Positions 36,355 to 47,100 of a DNA stretch of 64,000 nt are shown one piece after another; the first letter of the stretch is position 1; each line of letters opens with the position of its first letter. The stretch spans positions 186,001-250,000 of the forward strand of contig NZ_FLKH01000012.1 in the NCBI RefSeq assembly GCF_900086715.1. The letters run 5' to 3'. The position numbers were made by a program, and so were the translations under genes. Below the pieces are notes generated by a model. It was not told the DNA's origin. It did no database searches and saw nothing but the letters and a program-made list of their open reading frames with translations. The DNA is from Gracilibacillus timonensis. Its GTDB lineage: Bacteria > Bacillota > Bacilli > Bacillales > Amphibacillaceae.

Positions 36355-38268
36355 ATGAATCGCAGACAAAAAGAACTGTTACGGATATTGTTGACGGATT
36401 TGGGTGAGTTTTTTCGTATAGAGGAACTGACGGATAAACTGGATTGCTCAGAAAAGACAGTTAGAAATGATTTAAATACGGTCGAATCATTGCTCAAGCA
36501 ATATCCTTCCACTGCATTAAGAAGAAAACGGGGAACGGGAATTTCTATTGTAGCTGACAAGGAAGGGAAGGATAAACTGTTAAATCATATCTATCAGCTG
36601 GAAGCGATATCAACGGAGGATCGTTTATTAGAAATGGCTTACCAATTGCTTGCAAGTGATAAACCATTGACATTATCAACTCTCGCTAAAGAATATTATA
36701 CTAATACGACCACAGTTAGGCATCAGATGCAAGACATTTCCAGATGGCTGGAAGGTTATGATCTGAAATTGGTCTCGAAACAACGTATTGGTCATCTCGT
36801 CCAAGGAGATGAATTAAGCAAACGTAACGCATTAGCGAATCTAACGGAACTAATCTCATTTGAAGCACAGCAAAAGCAGCGCGTGTTTCAGTTGTTTTCT
36901 CCGCATGAAATCCATACAGTCAGGAAGTTACTACGTGATTTACAAATAGCTTATTCGCTTGATTTGACAGGGGACGAGTTTCAAAGCTTACAGATTCATG
37001 CCTTGATTATGATTAAACGTACCCGCCAGCACGCTCCAATTTTAGTCGGCAGATCGAAGGATACAGATGTTAGGTTGGATAGTTACCATTTGACGGTATG
37101 GTTTTTGAAGCGACTGGAAGAGCTTCTGAGCCTGTCGTTTCCAGAGGATGAGTATATTTACTTCACTTGGCATCTAGTAAGCTGTAGAACGCCTTATACC
37201 GGTAAAGCATCTAAACATAATGAATTATTGTCGGATGTCGTCCGCCAGCTGATGTTGCAACTGCAACGCATGACGATGATCAAATTTGAGAATGACAAGG
37301 GTCTAAGGGATGGTCTTGAAAGCCATCTTGCTTTTGCTTTACATCGTATCAGGTATGGTTTTACCATTAGAAATCCCATGCTTTCAGACATTAAGAAAAA
37401 ATATGCCTATATGTTCAGCATGGTGATTTTGGCAGTGGAAAAGATCAATGAAGCCTATCATATTCATATCACCGAAGATGAAGCAGCTTACCTTCTTCTG
37501 CATTTTCAAGCTTCTGTTGAACGCATGCAGGAACACACACTACTAAAACGAGCCGTGGTCGTTTGTGATTTGGGAGTCGGGATGTCTTATCTTCTTCAGG
37601 CAAAACTGGAACAGTCTTATCATGATATTAAAATACTTGCTAGTATTGGGGAAACGAATCTTCCTGGATTTCTATATGAACATGATGTGGATATGATAAT
37701 TGCTACCATGGATATAGATCATCCCGATATTCCGGTGATTGTGGTATCCCCTTTACTGGAATCAGATGATAAAGACCGACTGGAGGCATTTTTACAATCA
37801 GTTGATCAAGAAGGAACCAATGAAAAAGAGGTGCTGCCTGTCATCAAGAGGTTTATCAATCCAGACACCATTTATCTTGGAATGAATATCAAACATCGAT
37901 TTGAAATTGTTGAAATGCTAGCCCGTCAATTGGTTCAAAAGGGCTTTGCTGAACAATCATTTATTCATCGTGCGATGTTAAGGGAAAAAACAGCGGCAAC
38001 GGCTGTTGGTGGGGGTATCGCTATTCCGCATGCAGATCCAAATTTTGTGAAGAAGTCCGTAGTATCGCTAGCTATACTACGTCATCCAGTGCAATGGGGA
38101 AGAGAGATGGTCTCTGTTGTGTTTTTCTTGGCAATTGCCAAAGAGGATCGAGATATGCTAAAACCTCTAATGCAAACCGTACTCTCCATCAGTCAAAATC
38201 CGGCGATGGTGGAAGCATTAAACGAAGCAGAAAGTGTAGCGGAAATGCTGCAAATCTTTGAACAATAA
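36355..38268 (+). CDS. PRD-containing transcriptional activator with EIIB- and EIIA-like domains
   Basis: About 637 residues in the MtlR/LicR/ManR layout: HTH (QKELLRILLTDLGEFFRIEE, CSEKTVRNDL), a second HTH, PRD1 (about 180-280), PRD2 (about 290-395, ITEDEAAYLLLHFQ), an EIIB-like domain (VVCDLGVGMSYLLQAKL), and EIIA of the fructose type (VGGGIAIPHADP, phosphorylatable His). Such proteins activate a PTS operon when their PRDs are set by HPr and the cognate EII. It directly precedes the EIIBCA gene in the same direction. ATG 36355 follows GGCGGTG by 6 nt. Confidence 0.9.
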   Translation: MNRRQKELLRILLTDLGEFFRIEELTDKLDCSEKTVRNDLNTVESLLKQYPSTALRRKRGTGISIVADKEGKDKLLNHIYQLEAISTEDRLLEMAYQLLASDKPLTLSTLAKEYYTNTTTVRHQMQDISRWLEGYDLKLVSKQRIGHLVQGDELSKRNALANLTELISFEAQQKQRVFQLFSPHEIHTVRKLLRDLQIAYSLDLTGDEFQSLQIHALIMIKRTRQHAPILVGRSKDTDVRLDSYHLTVWFLKRLEELLSLSFPEDEYIYFTWHLVSCRTPYTGKASKHNELLSDVVRQLMLQLQRMTMIKFENDKGLRDGLESHLAFALHRIRYGFTIRNPMLSDIKKKYAYMFSMVILAVEKINEAYHIHITEDEAAYLLLHFQASVERMQEHTLLKRAVVVCDLGVGMSYLLQAKLEQSYHDIKILASIGETNLPGFLYEHDVDMIIATMDIDHPDIPVIVVSPLLESDDKDRLEAFLQSVDQEGTNEKEVLPVIKRFINPDTIYLGMNIKHRFEIVEMLARQLVQKGFAEQSFIHRAMLREKTAATAVGGGIAIPHADPNFVKKSVVSLAILRHPVQWGREMVSVVFFLAIAKEDRDMLKPLMQTVLSISQNPAMVEALNEAESVAEMLQIFEQ

Positions 38269-38302
38269 TTCATTTTTTCCGATCTTCCGGTAAAAATGAA
38301 TT
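38267..38302 (+). terminator. Hairpin between PRD regulator and EIIBCA gene
   Basis: AATTCATTTTT and AAAAATGAATT form an 11-bp AT-rich inverted repeat overlapping the regulator's stop codon. Its GC content is low, so termination is probably weak. Confidence 0.45.
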
Positions 38303-38362
38303 ATTTTATTGGGCAGAAGGTGTTTTATCATAGAAACAAAATAATAAAAGGAGGAAACACCG

Positions 38363-40348
38363 ATGCGAATATTAGCTGTTACCGCATGTCCGACAGGTAT
38401 TGCACATACCTACATGGCTGCTGAGAATTTGCAAAAAGCTGCAGAGACCATGGATGTTGATATGAAAATTGAGACACGAGGTTCAATTGGTGTTGAAAAT
38501 GAACTCACCGAGCAGGATATTGCCGAAGCTGATGGGATTATTATTGCTAGTGATACGGATGTTTCCAAAGATCGTTTTGCTGGCAAAAAGTTGCTTGAAG
38601 TTGGTGTTCAGAAAGGAATAAGGGAACCGGAACAATTGATCCAACGCATACAAACTGGAGACGCAGAGGTTTATCAAGCAGCGAAGCAATCGGTGGATCA
38701 GGTGAAAAAGGAACGAAAAGAAAAGGAAAATCCGATTTACCGGCACTTAATGAATGGGGTCTCCTATATGATTCCGTTTATCGTCGTTGGTGGTTTGTTG
38801 ATGGCTATATCATTAGCCATTGGCGGAGAACAGACACCTGAAGGTATTGTCGTACCCGATGATTCATTTTGGAAACAAATTGAAAACATTGGCAATGCCT
38901 CTTTTAGTTTTATGGTTCCGATACTTGCAGGTTTTATTGCAGTGAGTATTGCTGATCGTCCCGGTCTGGCACCAGGTATGATCGGTGGTTATATTGCCAG
39001 CACGGGAAGTTTTTATGGAAGTGAGGCTAATGCAGGATTTATCGGGGGCATAATTGCAGGATTTCTAGCAGGCTTTGTTGTTTTAGCTATAAAAAAGATA
39101 AAAGTTCCACAAGCGGTACAGCCGGTTATGCCAATCATATTTATCCCGATCATTGCTTCATTGATTGTTGGCGTGTTATTTATTAGCGTGATTGGAGCGC
39201 CAGTGGCGAGTATCTTTGCCGCATTAACCACATGGCTTGAAGGAATGCAGGGAGCTAGTTCGATTCTGTTAGCGTTGATTCTTGGAGCGATGATCGCTGT
39301 TGATATGGGTGGACCATTTAATAAAGTGGCATTCCTGTTTGGTTCAGCGATGATTGCGGAAGGTAACTATGCTATCATGGGATCAATCGCTGTTGCTATC
39401 TGTACACCCCCGCTTGGGATGGGACTGGCCACGTTTTTAAACAAACGCAAGTATCAATCCGCTGAAAAGGAAACGGGAAAGGCCTCCTTTACAATGGGAC
39501 TGTTCGGTATTTCCGAGGGGGCGATCCCTTTCGCTGCTCAAGACCCACTTCGAGTGATACCCAGTATTATCGTCGGTTCCATGACCGGTGCTGTGATTGC
39601 CATGCTTGGTAATGTGGGAGACAGGGTTGCTCATGGCGGACCGATCGTTGCCGTTCTCGGTGCCGTAGATAATGTGCTCATGTTCTTTATTGCAGCGATG
39701 ATCGGGACGATTGTCACCGCTTTATTGGTGAATCTTTTGAAAAAAGATGTGCAGCCCGCTGCTGGAACACCAGAAGGGATGGAAGTGACAGCGGATACAG
39801 AAGCTGATACATCAGATACTTCAGATCATCAAGCTGAAAAGGAGATCCAAACGGGTACCAATAAACAAATGTCGAAAGAGAATCGCACCATTCATCAATT
39901 GACCGATATCTTAAATCGAGATTTGATGACCATGCATGTGGCTGGATCTACACAAGCAGAGGTTATCGATGAATTTGTTCAAATGCTGGATGATGGAGAA
40001 TATATTACATCTCAGGAGACGATCAAACAGGCCATTTTCGATCGTGAAAAGGAAGGTACAACCGGTCTTGGTATGAACATTGCTATTCCGCATGCCAAAT
40101 CAGCTGCGGTCAGGGAATCAACAGTGGTTTTTGGAATCAGTCAAGAAGGTATCGACTGGCATAGCCTGGATGGCACTAAGGCCAAATTGATTTTTATGAT
40201 TGTGATTCCGGAAGAAAGGGCAGGTGATGATCATTTGAAAATCTTGCAAATGCTTTCGCGCAAGTTGATGGATGATACGTTTCGGGAGCAATTGCAGAAT
40301 GCTGAAACGAAAGAGGACGCCTACCAACTACTAGACATGATTCAATAA
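38363..40348 (+). CDS. PTS fructose-family EIIBCA permease
   Basis: 661 residues in the order B-C-A. EIIB: LAVTACPTGIAHTYMAAE with Cys9. EIIC: about residues 125-470, many membrane segments, with VDMGGPFNKVAF. A linker rich in T, D and S follows, then EIIA (about 510-661) with GLGMNIAIPHAKS and its phosphohistidine. It imports and phosphorylates a sugar of the fructose-mannitol superfamily. No 1-phosphofructokinase gene is adjacent, so fructose itself is not assured; mannosyl-glycerate or another ketose or polyol are options. AAAGGAGG precedes the ATG. Confidence 0.9.
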   Translation: MRILAVTACPTGIAHTYMAAENLQKAAETMDVDMKIETRGSIGVENELTEQDIAEADGIIIASDTDVSKDRFAGKKLLEVGVQKGIREPEQLIQRIQTGDAEVYQAAKQSVDQVKKERKEKENPIYRHLMNGVSYMIPFIVVGGLLMAISLAIGGEQTPEGIVVPDDSFWKQIENIGNASFSFMVPILAGFIAVSIADRPGLAPGMIGGYIASTGSFYGSEANAGFIGGIIAGFLAGFVVLAIKKIKVPQAVQPVMPIIFIPIIASLIVGVLFISVIGAPVASIFAALTTWLEGMQGASSILLALILGAMIAVDMGGPFNKVAFLFGSAMIAEGNYAIMGSIAVAICTPPLGMGLATFLNKRKYQSAEKETGKASFTMGLFGISEGAIPFAAQDPLRVIPSIIVGSMTGAVIAMLGNVGDRVAHGGPIVAVLGAVDNVLMFFIAAMIGTIVTALLVNLLKKDVQPAAGTPEGMEVTADTEADTSDTSDHQAEKEIQTGTNKQMSKENRTIHQLTDILNRDLMTMHVAGSTQAEVIDEFVQMLDDGEYITSQETIKQAIFDREKEGTTGLGMNIAIPHAKSAAVRESTVVFGISQEGIDWHSLDGTKAKLIFMIVIPEERAGDDHLKILQMLSRKLMDDTFREQLQNAETKEDAYQLLDMIQ

Positions 40349-40405
40349 GAGGCGCTAAGGACAGTTGACGAGTAGCTGTCCTTATCACTATACAAAAAAG
40401 TGAAA

Positions 40406-40455
40406 GAGCGGGTAAACCATTTGCCCGCTCTATTTATGTAGGCGGCGTGTTCACA
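40406..40455. repeat. 50-bp perfect direct repeat, right copy (contains terminator)
   Basis: Same 50 bp as 36057-36106. The GAGCGGG / CCCGCTC stem lies between the EIIBCA gene and the convergent small membrane-protein gene and can terminate both. Confidence 0.92.
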
Positions 40456-40462
40456 TGGAAAG

Positions 40463-40714
40463 CTAAAAAATTCCTCCATTAAAAATAGCCATAATTTGAT
40501 TGCGAAAACTGAATACCAGGAAAACGACAGCGATGGTGATCAGATATTTTAATAAATGATTGGTTCGTTTGCCGTCAGGTTTTACGATGGTGTCTAATGT
40601 AATAATAACTGCTGCAACAATAAATCCTGCTAATGATTGATCTACGTATGATAGCATAAACAGAAAAGTAACCAAAATAAGCAATATAAAGCGCATCCAA
40701 TCCTCCTTTTTCAA
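40463..40714 (-). CDS. Small membrane protein, three hydrophobic segments
   Basis: 83 residues (MKKEDWMRFILLILVTFLFM..., SLAGFIVAAVIITLD, LLKYLITIAVVFLVF). GGAGG precedes the start on the reverse strand. It has three transmembrane helices with a positively charged loop PDGKRTNH. I do not recognise a named family; small DUF membrane proteins of this length are common in bacilli. A decayed copy lies at 36113-36260. Confidence 0.75.
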   Translation of the reverse strand: MKKEDWMRFILLILVTFLFMLSYVDQSLAGFIVAAVIITLDTIVKPDGKRTNHLLKYLITIAVVFLVFSFRNQIMAIFNGGIF

Positions 40715-40993
40715 ATTGTCAGAAAGGGTATTTAACTTCGAACGTTCTGCCCTTTACTTTTTCCATTGTTTGTTAGTATAACAGAAAGGTTAGATAATTC
40801 CATAGGACTTTTTTCATGAAAAGTTAGCCAGGCAAAGATCGGACATACAAAGGAATGGTGAGGATAGGTGATCGTTTGTTATAATGAAGAAAAGAGAGGA
40901 ATACATATCCATTGCGACCACGATCAATAATGAGAACAAGAGACTGCTTCCCTTTTGTTGCAGTGCCTTGGATTAGTAAAGGAGCAAACCAAT

Positions 40994-42178
40994 ATGCTAA
41001 AAGACTTCTTACAACAGACCTCAACAAAGTACAGCGGAATGAAACAAGTTTATCAATGTATATTTGATCAAGGACCAAGCACCAAAGCAACACTTCTGGA
41101 GCAGACAGGTATGAAACAGACCACATTAACGAGACATTTAGATTATTTACTTCAAGAAAAATATATAGACGTTGCGGCATACCAAGCGTCTTCAGGCGGG
41201 CGTCCACCTGCCCTTTATCATATTAATCCAAATGCCGGCTATATGGTTGGAGTCGATCTATCTCGTATGAAATCAACGGTTGTATTAGTCAACATAGAAA
41301 TGGAAGAAATAGATCATTATACATTAAATATGACAGAGACACATACAGGTGAAAAAACACTAGCAGAGATTGATCAAGCGATTCAGCAATTACTTCAGCT
41401 ACATCAGATTCCTCGAGACAAGTTCTTGGGTATTGGGATTGGTACGGTTGGACCACTGGATCGTAAGCGTGGGATGATGTTGGATACAAAAGGATTTATG
41501 GCGTCAGGGTGGCGAAATTTCAGCTTGATTGATCATTTACCGAGTTTTCAACAGGAGAAGATTATATTGGAGAATGGTGCCAATGCAGCAACACTTCATA
41601 CCTATAGTCAGGGAGAATTAAACGAACTATCGATTCTTTATTGCATTAGTGGTCGGGGCTTACGTTGTGGCGTATTAGCGGATGGACGTCTGTTAAAAAA
41701 TGAAACAGGGGATGTCAGTTCTTTCGGTGAAATGATTATTGATATTAAGACTCGGCAGACACTATCTTCTCTGATTACTTATGATTATTTATTACAAGAA
41801 GTGAATCGGCGCTATCTAGCAGAAACCTCATCCCCTTTTTACCCAGAGACATTTACGAAAAGCCTTTTAATGGAACTGCTGTTAGATGGACTGCGACAGC
41901 ACGACCCTATTATAGAAGCCGTTTTGCTTGAATCGGCAGAAGTATATGGGATTGGTCTAGCGAATATTGTTAATATTATACAGCCGGATCGAGTAGTTTT
42001 GAATAGTGTTCTTATTCAGGCCTATCCCTCTTATTATGAGAAGGTAGTAGAAACGGCCGTGAAATATATTGATCGACAAGAACGAGTGCCTATTCTGTTT
42101 CATCAGGAAAACGATCCCGAAAAGGCAATTGCAAATGGAGCGGCGGCCATGATATTTAAGTCTTTTTTTCCTTCTTAA
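40994..42178 (+). CDS. ROK family transcriptional regulator (NagC/XylR type)
   Basis: 394 residues. An N-terminal winged HTH (TKATLLEQTGMKQTTLTRHL, then SSGGRPPALYH) is joined to a ROK domain (GVDLSRMKSTVVLVNIE, GIGIGTVGPLDRKRG, LENGANAATLHTY). The zinc-site cysteines of ROK proteins are absent; the region reads GDVSSFGEMIIDIK. Such proteins repress sugar genes and are released by a sugar ligand. ATG 40994 has GGAG 9 nt upstream. Nothing adjacent is an obvious target; the PTS block to the left is a possibility. Confidence 0.85.
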   Translation: MLKDFLQQTSTKYSGMKQVYQCIFDQGPSTKATLLEQTGMKQTTLTRHLDYLLQEKYIDVAAYQASSGGRPPALYHINPNAGYMVGVDLSRMKSTVVLVNIEMEEIDHYTLNMTETHTGEKTLAEIDQAIQQLLQLHQIPRDKFLGIGIGTVGPLDRKRGMMLDTKGFMASGWRNFSLIDHLPSFQQEKIILENGANAATLHTYSQGELNELSILYCISGRGLRCGVLADGRLLKNETGDVSSFGEMIIDIKTRQTLSSLITYDYLLQEVNRRYLAETSSPFYPETFTKSLLMELLLDGLRQHDPIIEAVLLESAEVYGIGLANIVNIIQPDRVVLNSVLIQAYPSYYEKVVETAVKYIDRQERVPILFHQENDPEKAIANGAAAMIFKSFFPS

Positions 42179-42507
42179 GCAAGAGGGAGGTCAGTTATCG
42201 TCAAAAATGGGGATCCTACTTTTAATAATAATACCAGTCTCAGGTATCAAAGTTATTCCATATAACGGAAATAGAGAGAGTCAAAATAAATCGTATTCAT
42301 GAATAAGAAACGGCTTGTTTTTTCTTTGATGAACAGCCGTAATGGTAACGATTTGTTTTGAAAAAAAGAATTCAAATATTCCCATCATATCTGTTGTTTC
42401 CCATAGTAAAATAGGTTATATTTAGAGATGTAGTGTTTATACATTGCATCTTTTGGATGGGAATAAATCAAAGCAGGAGTAAGTGAAATGTAATGGGGGT
42501 ATAAGAC
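42179..42507. promoter_or_regulatory. Upstream region of odhAB
   Basis: No gene in 329 bp. An inverted repeat (ACGGC-TTGTT / AACA-GCCGT, 42310-42340) may end the ROK transcript. The last 40 bp hold the GGGGGT ribosome site for odhA. No convincing cre or promoter pair could be singled out. Confidence 0.4.
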
Positions 42508-45378
42508 GTGACACAGCATGAGTCTAGTGAGAAAATATGGGAAAATTTTTATGGTCCCAACATGGGATATGTAGAAGAGCAGTATGAGCTGTATTTAGGA
42601 AATAAAGACTCTGTGGATCCATCCCTGAAACAAATGTTTGATCAGTATGGGGCGCCAGAGGAAATCCAAGCAGCAGTACAAACAGCAGGAGCAGGGAACA
42701 AAGATTTTTCTGCCAATATCAGTGCCAAACAGTTAACCTCAGCAATCAAACTTGTTGAGGCTATTAGACGTTATGGGCACTTGAAGGCAAATATCTATCC
42801 AGTTGGATCGGGTATACACAGTGATACTTCTTTAGTAGATCCAGCACAATATAATCTTAATAAAAGCATTTTGGAAGCGATTCCCGCAGATTGGGTATGG
42901 GAACAAAATATTGAAAATGTGCAGACCGCACAAGATGTCGTCGACTATCTCATGGAACAATATGCAGGAACCATTTCTTTTGAATACGATCATGTGAACA
43001 ATGATGATGAACGTTCTTGGTTTCAAGAAAACATTGAGTCAGGGAAGTATCGCTTCCCATTCTCAGATAGTGAAAAACAAGAATTATTAGGACAGATTTT
43101 AGATGTGGAAGGCTTTGAAGACTTTTTAGCCAAAACCTTTGTGGCGCAAAAACGATTTTCCATTGAAGGTTTAGAAATGATGGTGCCAGTGATCGACCGT
43201 ATGGTGCAGAATTCCTTTTATGATGACACAGAAGAAATCATGATGGGGATGGCTCACCGCGGCAGATTGAGTGTACTGACCCATATCTTGGGCAAGCCTT
43301 ATGATAAGTTATTTTCAGAGTTTCATCCTTCCGCAGATAAAGAACTGGTTCCATCGTCACCTGGTTCCAAAGCGATTACGTATGGATGGACAGGAGATGT
43401 GAAGTATCACTTCGGTGCTGAGCGTGCCGTAGGTGAAGAGAAACCGTCACCAACTAAAATTACGTTGGCGCATAATCCCTCCCATTTGGAATTCGTTAAT
43501 CCAGTGGTAGAAGGCTTCACCAAGGCCGTGCAGGATTTTCGTTTTCAAAAGGGGGCACCAGAACAAGATGTGAGTAAGGCATTTGGTATTTTGGTTCATG
43601 GGGATGCGGCCTTTATTGGGGAAGGTGTAGTTGCCGAAACATTTAATTTGAGCGCATTGGACGGTTATCGTACGGGAGGCTCTTTGCACATTATTTCGAA
43701 TAACCTTCTTGGATTTACAACGGGACAGCGGCAAGGGCGTTCCACTACGTATGCTAGTGATTTGGCAAAAGGTTTTGAGGTGCCGATTATTCATGTCAAT
43801 GCTGATGATCCTGAGGCGTGTATTTCCGCTGCTAACTTAGCCTATGATTATCGCCATAAGTTTCAAAAGGATATCTTGATTGACTTGGTTGGTTATCGTC
43901 GATACGGGCATAATGAAATGGATGAACCTCGTGCGACACAACCTGAGCTGTATCAAGCCATTGATCAGCACGCGACATGTGCCTCGATTTATGCAGATAA
44001 ATTGCATCAAGAAGGAATTGTATCCGAAAACGCTTATGAAGAAATGAAGGAAGCGGTTTTTGATAAACTGCAAGGTATTTATGATGATATGACAGAAAGT
44101 GTGAATGAAAACCCAGAAGCTATGCCAGTGCCGCAAGCATTACGGCAAGGATTAAGTGATATTGAAACGGCAGTGCCTAAAGAGATATTAGAGACGTTAA
44201 ATAAAGATTTATTAAAGCGTCCAGAAGGTTTTCATTCACTGAAAAAGTTGGAGAAGATTTTAACCAAGCGTCATAACACGTTTGAAGAAGAAGGAAAAGC
44301 CGATTGGGCTGTAGGTGAAGCATTAGCCTATGCGTCTATACTACAAGATGGCATACCGATCAGGCTGACAGGACAGGATTCCGAGCGGGGAACCTTTGCT
44401 CATCGTCATTTAAAACTGCATGATGTCGAGACAACAGAGACCTATTGTCCGATGCACGGCTTAGAGGACGCCAAGGCAACTTTTGATATTCATAATAGTC
44501 CGCTATCGGAGGCGGCTGTAATCGGATTTGAATATGGCTATAGTGTGAAGGCACCCAAAACACTTGTTATTTGGGAGGCACAGTTTGGCGATTTTGCTAA
44601 TGCAGGTCAAGTCATCTTTGATCAGTTTATTTCTGCTGCACGTGCCAAATGGGATGATCGCTCGAATATGGTTCTCCTACTACCACATGGCTATGAAGGG
44701 CAGGGACCTGAGCATTCCAGCGGCAGAGTAGAGCGTTTTTTAACGATGGCAGCAGAGAACAACTGGATTGTTGCCAATGTAACTAAAAGTGCCCAGTTCT
44801 TTCATTTGTTGAGACGTCAAGCTGCATTAGTGGATAGTGAAGCTGCCCGTCCGCTTGTCTTGTTTACACCTAAGAGTTTACTAAGGAGTTCGCGTGTTAT
44901 TTCTGAAATAGATGAATTTACAAGTGGCAGATTTCGGCCGCTCATCCCACAGCCTGGTTTAGAATTAACCTCTAACAAAGCAAAACGATTGTTGATTGGA
45001 ACAGGGAAAGTTATGGTAGATATTGAAGAAACAATGAGTGAACAACCACAGAAATATGAACAAATTCATGTGGTGCGTCTAGAGCAAATCTATCCATTTC
45101 CTGAACAAAAGCTTGCAGAGATTATTGAAGCTTGTGAGAACTTAGATGAGGTTGTGTGGGTACAGGAAGAACCTCGTAATATGGGAGCATGGAATTTTGT
45201 GAAAGAGCGTTTGTTTAAGATGTTGCAAGATACGAAGCTAGAGTTGCATTATGTTGGACGTGGGGAACGGTCTTCGCCTTCCGTAGGTGATCAGCATATT
45301 CATAAAACAGAACAACGAAAAATAATCACAAATGCATTAGATATGGCTGAAGGAGGAGAAACCAATGAAGGAAATTAA
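42508..45378 (+). CDS. odhA: 2-oxoglutarate dehydrogenase E1 component
   Basis: 956 residues, full length. The N-terminus ([20 protein letters not shown]) is that of Bacillus OdhA. Thiamine-diphosphate sites include [55 protein letters not shown] and, C-terminally, [16 protein letters not shown]. It decarboxylates 2-oxoglutarate and reductively succinylates E2 in the TCA cycle. The GTG start at 42508 has GGGGGT 7-8 nt upstream. It overlaps odhB by 14 bp. Confidence 0.97.
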   Translation: MTQHESSEKIWENFYGPNMGYVEEQYELYLGNKDSVDPSLKQMFDQYGAPEEIQAAVQTAGAGNKDFSANISAKQLTSAIKLVEAIRRYGHLKANIYPVGSGIHSDTSLVDPAQYNLNKSILEAIPADWVWEQNIENVQTAQDVVDYLMEQYAGTISFEYDHVNNDDERSWFQENIESGKYRFPFSDSEKQELLGQILDVEGFEDFLAKTFVAQKRFSIEGLEMMVPVIDRMVQNSFYDDTEEIMMGMAHRGRLSVLTHILGKPYDKLFSEFHPSADKELVPSSPGSKAITYGWTGDVKYHFGAERAVGEEKPSPTKITLAHNPSHLEFVNPVVEGFTKAVQDFRFQKGAPEQDVSKAFGILVHGDAAFIGEGVVAETFNLSALDGYRTGGSLHIISNNLLGFTTGQRQGRSTTYASDLAKGFEVPIIHVNADDPEACISAANLAYDYRHKFQKDILIDLVGYRRYGHNEMDEPRATQPELYQAIDQHATCASIYADKLHQEGIVSENAYEEMKEAVFDKLQGIYDDMTESVNENPEAMPVPQALRQGLSDIETAVPKEILETLNKDLLKRPEGFHSLKKLEKILTKRHNTFEEEGKADWAVGEALAYASILQDGIPIRLTGQDSERGTFAHRHLKLHDVETTETYCPMHGLEDAKATFDIHNSPLSEAAVIGFEYGYSVKAPKTLVIWEAQFGDFANAGQVIFDQFISAARAKWDDRSNMVLLLPHGYEGQGPEHSSGRVERFLTMAAENNWIVANVTKSAQFFHLLRRQAALVDSEAARPLVLFTPKSLLRSSRVISEIDEFTSGRFRPLIPQPGLELTSNKAKRLLIGTGKVMVDIEETMSEQPQKYEQIHVVRLEQIYPFPEQKLAEIIEACENLDEVVWVQEEPRNMGAWNFVKERLFKMLQDTKLELHYVGRGERSSPSVGDQHIHKTEQRKIITNALDMAEGGETNEGN

Positions 45379-46657
45379 GGTCCCGGAATTAGCAGAATCC
45401 ATTACAGAAGGTACGATAGCAGAATGGCTTGTTAAAGAAGGTGACTCCGTTGAAAAGGGTGATCCAGTCTGTGAGCTGGAAACGGATAAGGTAAACGTGG
45501 AGGTTAATGCAGAGTATGCCGGAGTGTTAACCGAACATATCAAACAAGAAGGCGATGATGTTGAGGTAGGTGAAGTCATTGCCAAGATAGATGAAAATGG
45601 CGAAGCAGGTGGCGATACATCGGCTGAAGAGGAAAATGAACCGGAAGCAAGTACCGATTCAAGCTCAGATGTAAGTGAGCAGACAGAAAAGCAGCAATCC
45701 AAAACAGAAGCTGCTTCACAAACACCTTCAGAACCTAAAACTGCGGGTGAGGATCAAAAAGTAGTTGCCTCACCAGCTGCAAGAAAGCGTGCTCGTGAGT
45801 TGGGAATTGATTTGAATGATATTTCACCGTCAGATCCATTAGGTCGGATTCGTACGGAAGATGTAGATAACGCCAATAAAGTGGATCGTTCATCATCTTC
45901 CAAGCCAGAAAAGAAAGCGCCAGAAAAAGAACAAGAACAACAAGATCCAGCAGGGAAGCCGGTTAAACGTGAGAAAATGACACGTCGTCGTCAAACCATC
46001 GCCAATCGTTTAGTGGAGGCACAACAATCAGCTGCCATGCTGACAACGTTTAATGAAGTGGACATGACTGCGATTATGAAACTTAGAAGTGAGCGGAAAG
46101 ATAAGTTCCAAGAAAAACATGGTATTAAATTAGGTTTTATGTCCTTCTTTACGAAAGCAGTCGTTAGTGCTTTGCGCGAATTCCCATATTTAAATGCGGA
46201 AATTCAAGGAAATGAGATTTTATTGAAACAATTCTATGATATCGGCATTGCCGTGTCTACCGATGATGGCTTGGTGGTACCAGTTGTCAGAGATGCCGAT
46301 CGTTTGGATTTTGCCGGGATTGAGTCAGAAATTGCTGATCTAGGTAAGAAGGCGCAAGAAAAACAGCTGCAAATTAGTGATCTTCAAGGAGGATCTTTCA
46401 CGATTACAAATGGAGGTATTTTTGGATCGCTGTTGTCAACACCGATTATTAATGCGCCACAGGTTGGTATTCTAGGTATGCATTCGATTCAAAAACGTGC
46501 CATGGTAATGCCAGATGATTCCATTGAAGTTCGTCCAATGATGTACACTGCCCTTTCCTACGATCATCGTATTGTTGACGGGAAAGAAGCTGTACAGTTC
46601 CTTGTTCGGCTGAAACAATTGCTAGAAGACCCTTATGATTTATTGTTAGAGGGATAA
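45365..46657 (+). CDS. odhB: Dihydrolipoyllysine succinyltransferase (E2 of OGDH)
   Basis: 430 residues: a lipoyl domain ([11 protein letters not shown], lipoylated Lys about 42), an acidic linker rich in E and S, the peripheral subunit-binding domain ([20 protein letters not shown]), a second linker and the catalytic domain with [16 protein letters not shown] (His/Asp). It transfers succinyl to CoA. GGAGG lies within the odhA end, so translation is coupled. E3 is not encoded here and is shared with other complexes. Confidence 0.97.
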   Translation: MKEIKVPELAESITEGTIAEWLVKEGDSVEKGDPVCELETDKVNVEVNAEYAGVLTEHIKQEGDDVEVGEVIAKIDENGEAGGDTSAEEENEPEASTDSSSDVSEQTEKQQSKTEAASQTPSEPKTAGEDQKVVASPAARKRARELGIDLNDISPSDPLGRIRTEDVDNANKVDRSSSSKPEKKAPEKEQEQQDPAGKPVKREKMTRRRQTIANRLVEAQQSAAMLTTFNEVDMTAIMKLRSERKDKFQEKHGIKLGFMSFFTKAVVSALREFPYLNAEIQGNEILLKQFYDIGIAVSTDDGLVVPVVRDADRLDFAGIESEIADLGKKAQEKQLQISDLQGGSFTITNGGIFGSLLSTPIINAPQVGILGMHSIQKRAMVMPDDSIEVRPMMYTALSYDHRIVDGKEAVQFLVRLKQLLEDPYDLLLEG

Positions 46658-46679
46658 ACACATTCGTATCACATGACGG

Positions 46680-46722
46680 AAAGCGTGAGAAGAGTTATTT
46701 AGTACTCTTTTCGCGCTTTTTT
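46680..46722 (+). terminator. Rho-independent terminator after odhAB
   Basis: AAGCGTGAGAAGAGT pairs with ACTCTTTTCGCGCTT, followed by TTTT. Confidence 0.82.
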
Positions 46723-46767
46723 ATGATAGGGCACGGGAGCGGACGGAGCTCAAAGGTCAGTTATAAA

Positions 46768-47000
46768 ATGACGGCCAAAATCCGAAGGAAAGCCGCCAAA
46801 ATGGTCGTCATTCCGAAAATGACGGCCAAAATCCAAGGGGAAGCCGCCAAAATGGTCGTCATTCCGAAAATGACGGCCAAAATCCAAGGGAAAGCCGTCA
46901 AAATGGTCGTCATTCCGAAAATGACGGCCAAAATCCAAGGGGAAGCCGTCAAAATGGTCGTCATTCCGAAAATGACGGCCAAAATCCGAAGAAAAAACCA
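46768..47000. repeat. 51-bp minisatellite A, about 4.5 units
   Basis: Units begin at 46768, 46819, 46870, 46921 and 46972 (ATGACGGCCAAAATCC...). Adjacent units create hairpins (TGGTCGTCAT / ATGACGGCCA). As 51 is divisible by 3 the array is open in several frames on both strands, but none has a ribosome site, and the encoded 17-residue repeats are unlike any protein I know. I treat it as noncoding. Confidence 0.9.
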
Positions 47001-47042
47001 ACCAATGGTCATCATCACCATTCCCCATTCTCCAAAAAAAGC

Positions 47043-47074
47043 TTAATCATTCTTCGTGCCTTTGCATAGAATAA
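47043..47074 (+). promoter_or_regulatory. Possible sigma-E promoter of yhbH
   Basis: CATAGAAT at 47065 resembles the sigma-E -10 box, with TTAATCAT 14 bp upstream. It lies about 30 bp before the start. B. subtilis yhbH is expressed in the mother cell under sigma-E, which supports the reading; the match is moderate. Confidence 0.4.
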
Positions 47075-47100
47075 ATTAATACACACGAAGGAGGGTTGGC

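Noticed and set aside
46723-47046. Open frames of 86-107 codons on both strands
   Set aside because: They only run through minisatellite A, whose 51-bp unit keeps several frames open; no ribosome site and no protein similarity.
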